A DNA stretch of 64,000 nt, from NCBI GenBank assembly GCA_016858145.1, contig JAEHOE010000019.1, positions 1,161,362 through 1,225,361 on the forward strand, written 5' to 3'. The notes beneath the pieces are model-generated. The model was given only the letters and a program-made list of their open reading frames with translations. It was not told the DNA's origin and ran no database searches. A program made the position numbers and the translations under genes. This DNA is from Edaphochlamys debaryana. Its lineage: Eukaryota > Chlorophyta > Chlorophyceae > Chlamydomonadales. Position 1 is the first letter of the stretch; each line of letters starts with the position of its first letter. Shown piece by piece: positions 56,493 to 64,000 of the stretch.

Positions 56493-59400
56493 TTGGGAGC
56501 CCACGTCGCGACGGGTGCCGAGGGGCCTTGTCCAGCCCAGTCCCTCACCGCGGTGCCCCCGGGCGGCGTGGGAGCCCACGTCGCGACGGGTGCCGAGGGG
56601 CCTTGTCCAGCCCAGTCCCTCACCGCGGTGCCCCCGGGCGGCGTGGGAGCCCACGTCGCGACGGGTGCCGAGGGGCCTTGTCCAGCCCACTCCCTCACCG
56701 CGGTGCCCCCGGGCGGCGTGGGAGCCCACGTCGCGACGGGTGCCGAGGGGCCTTGTCCAGCCCACTCCCTCACCGCGGTGCCCCCGGGCGGCGTGGGAGC
56801 CCACGTCGCGATGGGTGCCGAGGGGCCTTGTCCAGCCCACTCCCTCACCGCGGTGCCCCCGGGCGGCGTGGGAGCCCACGTCGCGATGGGTGCCGAGGGG
56901 GCCTTGTCCAGCCCACTCCCTCACCGCGGTGCCCCCGGGCGGCGTGGGAGCCCACGTCGCGACGGGTGCCGAGGGGCCTTGTCCAGCCCACTCCCTCACC
57001 GCGGTGCCCCCGGGCGGCGTGGGAGCCCACGTCGCGACGGGTGCCGAGGGGCCTTGTCCAGCCCACTCCCTCACCGCGGTGCCCCCGGGCGGCGTGGGAG
57101 CCCACGTCGCGACGGGTGCCGAGGGGCCTTGTCCAGCCCACTCCCTCACCGCGGTGCCCCCGGGCGGCGTGGGAGCCCACGTCGCGACGGGTGCCGAGGG
57201 GCCTTGTCCAGCCCACTCCCTCACCGCGGTGCCCCCGGGCGGCGTGGGAGCCCACGTCGCGACGGGTGCCGAGGGGCCTTGTCCAGCCCACTCCCTCACC
57301 GCGGTGCCCCCGGGCGGCGTGGGAGCCCACGTCGCGATGGGTGCCGAGGGGCCTTGTCCAGCCCACTCCCTCACCGCGGTGCCCCCGGGCGGCGTGGGAG
57401 CCCACGTCGCGACGGGTGCCGAGGGGCCTTGTCCAGCCCACTCCCTCACCGCGGTGCCCCCGGGCGGCGTGGGAGCCCACGTCGCGACGGGTGCCGAGGG
57501 GCCTTGTCCAGCCCACTCCCTCACCGCGGTGCCCCCGGGCGGCGTGGGAGCCCACGTCGCGACGGGTGCCGAGGGGCCTTGTCCAGCCCACTCCCTCACC
57601 GCGGTGCCCCCGGGCGGCGTGGGAGCCCACGTCGCGATGGGTGCCGAGGGGCCTTGTCCAGCCCACTCCCTCACCGCGGTGCCCCCGGGCGGCGTGGGAG
57701 CCCACGTCGCGACGGGTGCCGAGGGGCCTTGTCCAGCCCACTCCCTCACCGCGGTGCCCCCGGGCGGCGTGGGAGCCCACGTCGCGATGGGTGCCGAGGG
57801 GCCTTGTCCAGCCCACTCCCTCACCGCGGTGCCCCCGGGCGGCGTGGGAGCCCACGTCGCGATGGGTGCCGAGGGGCCTTGTCCAGCCCACTCCCTCACC
57901 GCGGTGCCCCCGGGCGGCGTGGGAGCCCACGTCGCGATGGGTGCCGAGGGGCCTTGTCCAGCCCACTCCCTCACCGCGGTGCCCCCGGGCGGCGTGGGAG
58001 CCCACGTCGCGATGGGTGCCGAGGGGCCTTGTCCAGCCCACTCCCTCACCGCGGTGCCCCCGGGCGGCGTGGGAGCCCACGTCGCGATGGGTGCCGAGGG
58101 GCCTTGTCCAGCCCACTCCCTCACCGCGGTGCCCCCGGGCGGCGTGGGAGCCCACGTCGCGACGGGTGCCGAGGGGCCTTGTCCAGCCCACTCCCTCACC
58201 GCGGTGCCCCCGGGCGGCGTGGGAGCCCACGTCGCGATGGGTGCCGAGGGGCCTTGTCCAGCCCACTCCCTCACCGCGGTGCCCCCGGGCGGCGTGGGAG
58301 CCCACGTCGCGACGGGTGCCGAGGGGCCTTGTCCAGCCCACTCCCTCACCGCGGTGCCCCCGGGCGGCGTGGGAGCCCACGTCGCGACGGGTGCCGAGGG
58401 GCCTTGTCCAGCCCACTCCCTCACCGCGGTGCCCCCGGGCGGCGTGGGAGCCCACGTCGCGACGGGTGCCGAGGGGCCTTGTCCAGCCCACTCCCTCACC
58501 GCGGTGCCCCCGGGCGGCGTGGGAGCCCACGTCGCGATGGGTGCCGAGGGGCCTTGTCCAGCCCACTCCCTCACCGCGGTGCCCCCGGGCGGCGTGGGAG
58601 CCCACGGTCGCGATGGGTGCCGAGGGGCCTTGTCCAGCCCACTCCCTCACCGCGGTGCCCCCGGGCGGCGTGGGAGCCCACGTCGCGATGGGTGCCGAGG
58701 GGCCTTGTCCAGCCCACTCCCTCACCGCGGTGCCCCGGGCGGCGTGGGAGCCCACGTCGCGATGGGTGCCGAGGGGCCTTGTCCAGCCCACTCCATCACC
58801 GCGGTGCCCCCGGGCGGCGTGGGAGCCCACGTCGCGACGGGTGCCGAGGGGCCTTGTCCAGCCCACTCCCTCACCGCGGTGCCCCCGGGCGGCGTGGGAG
58901 CCCACGTCGCGACGGGTGCCGAGGGGCCTTGTCCAGCCCACTCCCTCACCGCGGTGCCCCCGGGCGGCGTGGGAGCCCACGTCGCGACGGGTGCCGAGGG
59001 GCCTTGTCCAGCCCACTCCCTCACCGCGGTTGCCCCCGGGCGGCGTGGGAGCCCACGTCGCGACGGGTGCCGAGGGGCCTTGTCCAGCCCACTCCCTCAC
59101 CGCGGTGCCCCCGGGCGGCGTGGGAGCCCACGTCGCGACGGGTGCCGAGGGGCCTTGTCCAGCCCACTCCCTCACCGCGGTGCCCCCGGGCGGCGTGGGA
59201 GCCCACGTCGCGACGGGTGCCGAGGGGCCCTTGTCCAGCCCACTCCCTCACCGCGGTGCCCCCGGGCGGCGTGGGAGCCCACGTCGCGACGGGTGCCGAG
59301 GGGCCTTGTCCAGCCCACTCCCTCACCGCGGTGCCCCCGGGCGGCGTGGGAGCCCACGTCGCGACGGGTGCCGAGGGGCCTTGTCCAGCCCACTCCCTCA

Positions 59401-62400
59401 CCGCGGTGCCCCGGGCGGCGTGGGAGCCCACGTCGCGACGGGTGCCGAGGGGCCTTGTCCAGCCCACTCCCTCACCGCGGTGCCCCCGGGCGGCGTGGGA
59501 GCCCACGTCGCGACGGGTGCCGAGGGGCCTTGTCCAGCCCACTCCCTCACCGCGGTGCCCCCGGCGGCGTGGGAGCCCACGTCGCGACGGGTGCCGAGGG
59601 GCCTTGTCCAGCCCACTCCCTCACCGCGGTGCCCCCGGGCGGCGTGGGAGCCCACGTCGCGACGGGTGCCGAGGGGCCTTGTCCAGCCCACTCCCTCACC
59701 GCGGTGCCCCCGGGCGGCGTGGGAGCCCACGTCGCGACGGGTGCCGAGGGGCCTTGTCCAGCCCACTCCCTCACCGCGGTGCCCCCGGGCGGCGTGGGAG
59801 CCCACGTCGCGACGGGTGCCGAGGGGCCTTGTCCAGCCCACTCCCTCACCGCGGTGCCCCCGGGCGGCGTGGGAGCCCACGTCGCGACGGTGCCGAGGGG
59901 CCTTGTCCAGCCCACTCCCTCACCGCGGTGCCCCCGGGCGGCGTGGGAGCCCACGTCGCGACGGGTGCCGAGGGGGCCTTGTCCAGCCCACTCCCTCACC
60001 GCGGTGCCCCCGGGCGGCGTGGGAGCCCACGTCGCGACGGGTGCCGAGGGGCCTTGTCCAGCCCACTCCCTCACCGCGGTGCCCCCGGGCGGCGTGGGAG
60101 CCCACGTCGCGACGGGTGCCGAGGGGCCTTGTCCAGCCCACTCCCTCACCGCGGTTGCCCCCGGGCGGCGTGGGAGCCCACGTCGCGACGGGTGCCGAGG
60201 GGCCTTGTCCAGCCCACTCCCTCACCGCGGTGCCCCCGGGCGGCGTGGGAGCCCACGTCGCGACGGGTGCCGAGGGGCCTTGTCCAGCCCACTCCCTCAC
60301 CGCGGTGCCCCCGGGCGGCGTGGGAGCCCACGTCGCGACGGGTGCCGAGGGGCCTTGTCCAGCCCACTCCCTCACCGCGGTGCCCCCGGGCGGCGTGGGA
60401 GCCCACGTCGCGACGGGTGCCGAGGGGCCTTGTCCAGCCCACTCCCTCACCGCGGTGCCCCCGGGCGGCGTGGGAGCCCACGTCGCGACGGGTGCCGAGG
60501 GGCCTTGTCCAGCCCACTCCCTCACCGCGGTGCCCCCGGGCGGCGTGGGAGCCCACGTCGCGACGGGTGCCGAGGGGCCTTGTCCAGCCCACTCCCTCAC
60601 CGCGGTGCCCCCGGGCGGCGTGGGAGCCCACGTCGCGACGGGTGCCGAGGGGCCTTGTCCAGCCCACTCCCTCACCGCGGTGCCCCCGGGCGGCGTGGGA
60701 GCCCACGTCGCGACGGGTGCCGAGGGGCCTTGTCCAGCCCACTCCCTCACCGCGGTGCCCCCGGGCGGCGTGGGAGCCCACGTCGCGACGGGTGCCGAGG
60801 GGCCTTGTCCAGCCCACTCCCTCACCGCGGTGCCCCCGGGCGGCGTGGGAGCCCACGTCGCGACGGGTGCCGAGGGGCCTTGTCCAGCCCACTCCCTCAC
60901 CGCGGTGCCCCCGGGCGGCGTGGGAGCCCACGTCGCGACGGGTGCCGAGGGGCCTTGTCCAGCCCACTCCCTCACCGCGGTGCCCCCCGGGCGGCGTGGG
61001 AGCCCACGTCGCGACGGGTGCCGAGGGGCCTTGTCCAGCCCACTCCCTCACCGCGGTGCCCCCGGGCGGCGTGGGAGCCCACGTCGCGACTGGGTGCCGA
61101 GGGGCCTTGTCCAGCCCACTCCCTCACCGCGGTGCCCCCGGGCGGCGTGGGGAGCCCACGTCGCGACGGGTGCCGAGGGGCCTTGTCCAGCCCCACTCCC
61201 TCACCGCGGTGCCCCCGGGCGGCGTGGGAGCCCACGTCGCGACGGGTGCCGAGGGGCCTTGTCCAGCCCACTCCCTCACCGCGGTTGCCCCCGGGCGGCG
61301 TGGAGCCCACGTCGCGACGGGTGCCGAGGGGCCTTGTCCAGCCCACTCCCCTCACCGCGGTGCCCCCGGGCGGCGTGGGAGCCCACGTCGCGACGGGTGC
61401 CGAGGGGCCTTGTCCAGCCCACTCCCTCACCGCGGGTGCCCCCGGGCGGCGTGGGAGCCCACGTCGCGACGGGTGCCGAGGGGCCTTGTCCAGCCCACTC
61501 CCTCACCGCGGTGCCCCCGGGCGGCGTGGGAGCCCACGTCGCCGACCGGGTGCCGAGGGGCCTTGTCCAGCCCACTCCCTCACCGCGGTGCCCCCGGGCG
61601 GCGTGGGAGCCCACGTCGCGACCGGTGCCGAGGGGGCCTTGTCCAGCCCACTCCCTCACCGCGGTGCCCCCGGGCGGCGTGGGAGCCCACGTCGCGACCG
61701 GTGCCGAGGGGCCTTGTCCAGCCCACTCCCTCACCGCGGTGCCCCCGGGCGGCGTGGGAGCCCACGTCGCGACGGGTGCCGAGGGGCCTTGTCCAGCCCA
61801 CTCCCTCACCGCGGTGCCCCCGGGCGGCGTGGGAGCCCACGTCGCGACGGGTGCCGAGGGGCCTTGTCCAGCCCACTCCCTCACCGCGGGTGCCCCCGGG
61901 CGGCGTGGGAGCCCACGTCGCGACGGGTGCCGAGGGGCCTTGTCCAGCCCACTCCCTCACCGCGGTGCCCCCGGGCGGCGTGGGAGCCCACGTCGCGACG
62001 GGTGCCGAGGGGCCTTGTCCAGCCCACTCCCTCACCGCGGTGCCCCCGGGCGGCGTGGGAGCCCACGTCGCGACGGGTGCCGAGGGGCCTTGTCCAGCCC
62101 ACTCCCTCACCGCGGTGCCCCCCGGGCGGCGTGGGAGCCCACGTCGCGACGGGTGCCGAGGGGCCTTGTCCAGCCCACTCCCTCACCGCGGTGCCCCCGG
62201 GCGGCGTGGGAGCCCACGTCGCGACGGGTGCCGAGGGGCCTTGTCCAGCCCACTCCCTCACCGCGGTGCCCCCGGGCGGCGTGGGAGCCCACGTCGCGAC
62301 GGGTGCCGAGGGGCCTTGTCCAGCCCACTCCCTCACCGCGGTGCCCCCGGGCGGCGTGGGAGCCCACGTCGCGACGGGTGCCGAGGGGCCTTGTCCAGCC

Positions 62401-64000
62401 CACTCCCTCACCGCGGTGCCCCCGGGCGGCGTGGGAGCCCACGTCGCGACGGGTGCCGAGGGGCCTTGTCCAGCCCACTCCCTCACCGCGGTGCCCCCGG
62501 GCGGCGTGGGAGCCCACGTCGCGACGGGTGCCGAGGGGCCTTGTCCAGCCCACTCCCTCACCGCGGTGCCCCCGGGCGGCGGTGGGAGCCCACGTCGCGA
62601 CGGGTGCCGAGGGGCCTTGTCCAGCCCACTCCCTCACCGCGGTGCCCCCGGGCGGCGTGGGAGCCCACGTCGCGATGGTGCCGAGGGGCCTTGTCCAGCC
62701 CACTCCCTCACCGCGGTGCCCCCGGGCGGCGTGGGAGCCCACGTCGCCGACGGGTGCCGAGGGGCCTTGTCCAGCCCACTCCCTCACCGCGTGCCCCCGG
62801 GCGGCGTGGAGAGCCCACGTCGCGATGGGTGCCGAGGGGCCTTGTCCAGCCCACTCCCTCACCGCGGTGCCCCCGGGCGGCGTGGGAGCCCACGTCGCGA
62901 CGGGTGCCGAGGGGCCTTGTCCAGCCACTCCCTCACCGCGGTGCCCCCGGGCGGCGTGGGAGCCCACGTCGCGACGGGTGCCGAGGGGCCTTGTCCAGCC
63001 CCACTCCCTCACCGCGGTGCCCCCCGGGCGGCGTGGGAGCCCACGTCGCGACGGGTTGCCGAGGGGCCTTGTCCAGCCCACTCCCTCACCGCGGTGCCCC
63101 CGGGCGGCGTGGGAGTCCCACGTCGCGACGGGTGCGAGGGCCTTGTCCAGCCCACTCCCTCACCGCGGTGCCCCCGGGCGGCGTGGGAGCCCACGTCGCG
63201 ACGGGTGCCGAGGGGCCTTGTCCAGCCCACTCCCTCACCGCGGTGCCCCCGGGCGGCGTGGGAGACCCACGTCGCGACGGGTGACGAGGGGGCCCTTGTC
63301 CAGACCCCACTCCCTCACCGCGGTGCCCCCGGGCGGCGTGGGAGCCCACGTCGCGACGGGTGCCGAGGGGCCTTGTCCAGCCCACTCCCTCACCGCGTTG
63401 CCCCCGGGCGGCGTGGGAGCCCACGTCGCGACGGGTGCCGAGGGGCCTTGGTCCAGCCCACTCCCTCACCGCGGTGCCCCCCGGGCGGCGTGGGAGCCCA
63501 CGTCGCGACGGGTGCCGAGGGGGCCATTGTCCAGCCCACTCCCTCACCGCGGTGCCCCCGGGCGGGCGTGGGAGCCCACGTCGCGACGGGTGCCGAGGGG
63601 CTTGTCCAGCCCACTCCCTCACCGCGGTGCCCCCGGGCGCTTGGAGCCCACGTCGCGACGGTGCCGAGGGCCTTGTCCAGCCCACTCCCTCACCGCGGTG
63701 CCCCCGGCGGCGGGGAGCCCACGTCGCGAGGGGTGCCGAGGGGCCTTGTCCAGCCCACTCCCTCACCGCGTGCCCCCGGGCGGCGTGGGAGCCCACGTCG
63801 CGATGGGTGCCGAGGGGCCTTGTCCAGGCCCACTCCCTCACCGCGGTGCCCCCGGGCGGCGTGGGAGCCCACGTCGCGACGGGTGCCGAGGGCCCTTGTC
63901 CAGCCACTCCCTCACCGCGGTGCCCCCGGGCGGCGTGGGAGCCCACGTCGCGACGGGTGCCGAGGGGCCTTGTCCAGCCCACTCCCTCACGCGGTGCCCC
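56493..64000. repeat. 75-bp GC-rich satellite array, ~100 copies, running off the right edge
   Basis: Unit length is 75 bp, measured from successive GTGGGAGCCCAC starts (56944, 57019, 57094). Each unit contains GTGGGAGCCCAC (5-bp stem hairpin), CACGTCGCGACGGG, TGCCGAGGGGCCTTGTCCAG, CTCACCGCGGTGCCCC and CGGGCGGC. Units are nearly identical from 56.5 to 58.6 kb; single-base indels increase after ~61 kb. The main substitution is C to T in CGCGACGGG/CGCGATGGG; the first two units have CCAGTCCCT instead of CCACTCCCT. Because 75 is a multiple of 3 and stops are rare, very long but spurious open frames cover it on both strands. Confidence 0.98.

Noticed and set aside
56493..63284. Giant open frame of 2,263 codons on + and 716- and 776-codon frames on -
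   Set aside because: By-product of a stop-poor 75-bp repeat whose period is a multiple of three; overlapping frames on both strands and indels that switch frame show no selection for one protein.
56493..64000. CRISPR-like array
   Set aside because: No unique spacers between repeats; the whole 75-bp unit is repeated head to tail in a eukaryotic context.

Overview
The window looks like nuclear DNA from a volvocine green alga (Chlamydomonas/Volvox relatives). The evidence is very high GC, intron-dense genes with clean GT..AG junctions, Ala/Gly/Pro-rich linkers, poly-Gln tracts, a GAF/TKL-style kinase and LINE and LTR retroelements. Species cannot be told from the sequence. I saw no tRNA, rRNA or CRISPR. 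The gene models below were built by hand from splice sites and reading-frame phase; junctions called phase-consistent add up exactly.

Layout, left to right. 194-2821 (-): 5' five exons of a plastid-type ABC1 kinase, running off the left edge. 3896-6844 (-): unidentified multi-pass membrane protein. 6845-8633: repeat-rich spacer with a (GGGGA)n array. 8634-10241 (-): C-terminal fragment of a LINE. 11552-22149 (+): 23-exon, about 1,630-residue protein kinase with GAF-like N-terminal regions. 25143-33551 (-): large BRCT protein, one BRCT at the N-terminus and a tandem pair at the C-terminus. 35223-36042 (-): CAF1/POP2 deadenylase. 36785-42897 (+): 1,629-residue Gln-rich protein ending in a RAMA domain, a predicted reader of N6-methyladenine DNA. 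46830-47147 (-): C-terminal exons of an unknown gene. 47701-48843 (+): orphan ORF. 51752-53780 (-): GT-A glycosyltransferase-like gene. 54646-56307: 5' part of an LTR retrotransposon (primer-binding site, Gag). 56493-64000: about 100 copies of a 75-bp satellite running off the right edge.

The genes do not form one pathway. Two share a chromatin theme: the RAMA protein and the BRCT protein, with CAF1 (mRNA decay) between them and divergent from the RAMA gene. The right end, with LTR remnant plus satellite, looks like a heterochromatic block.

Main limits: several 5' ends (membrane protein middle exons, glycosyltransferase, 46.8-kb gene) and the last CAF1 exon are unresolved. Non-coding stretches were only scanned by eye.
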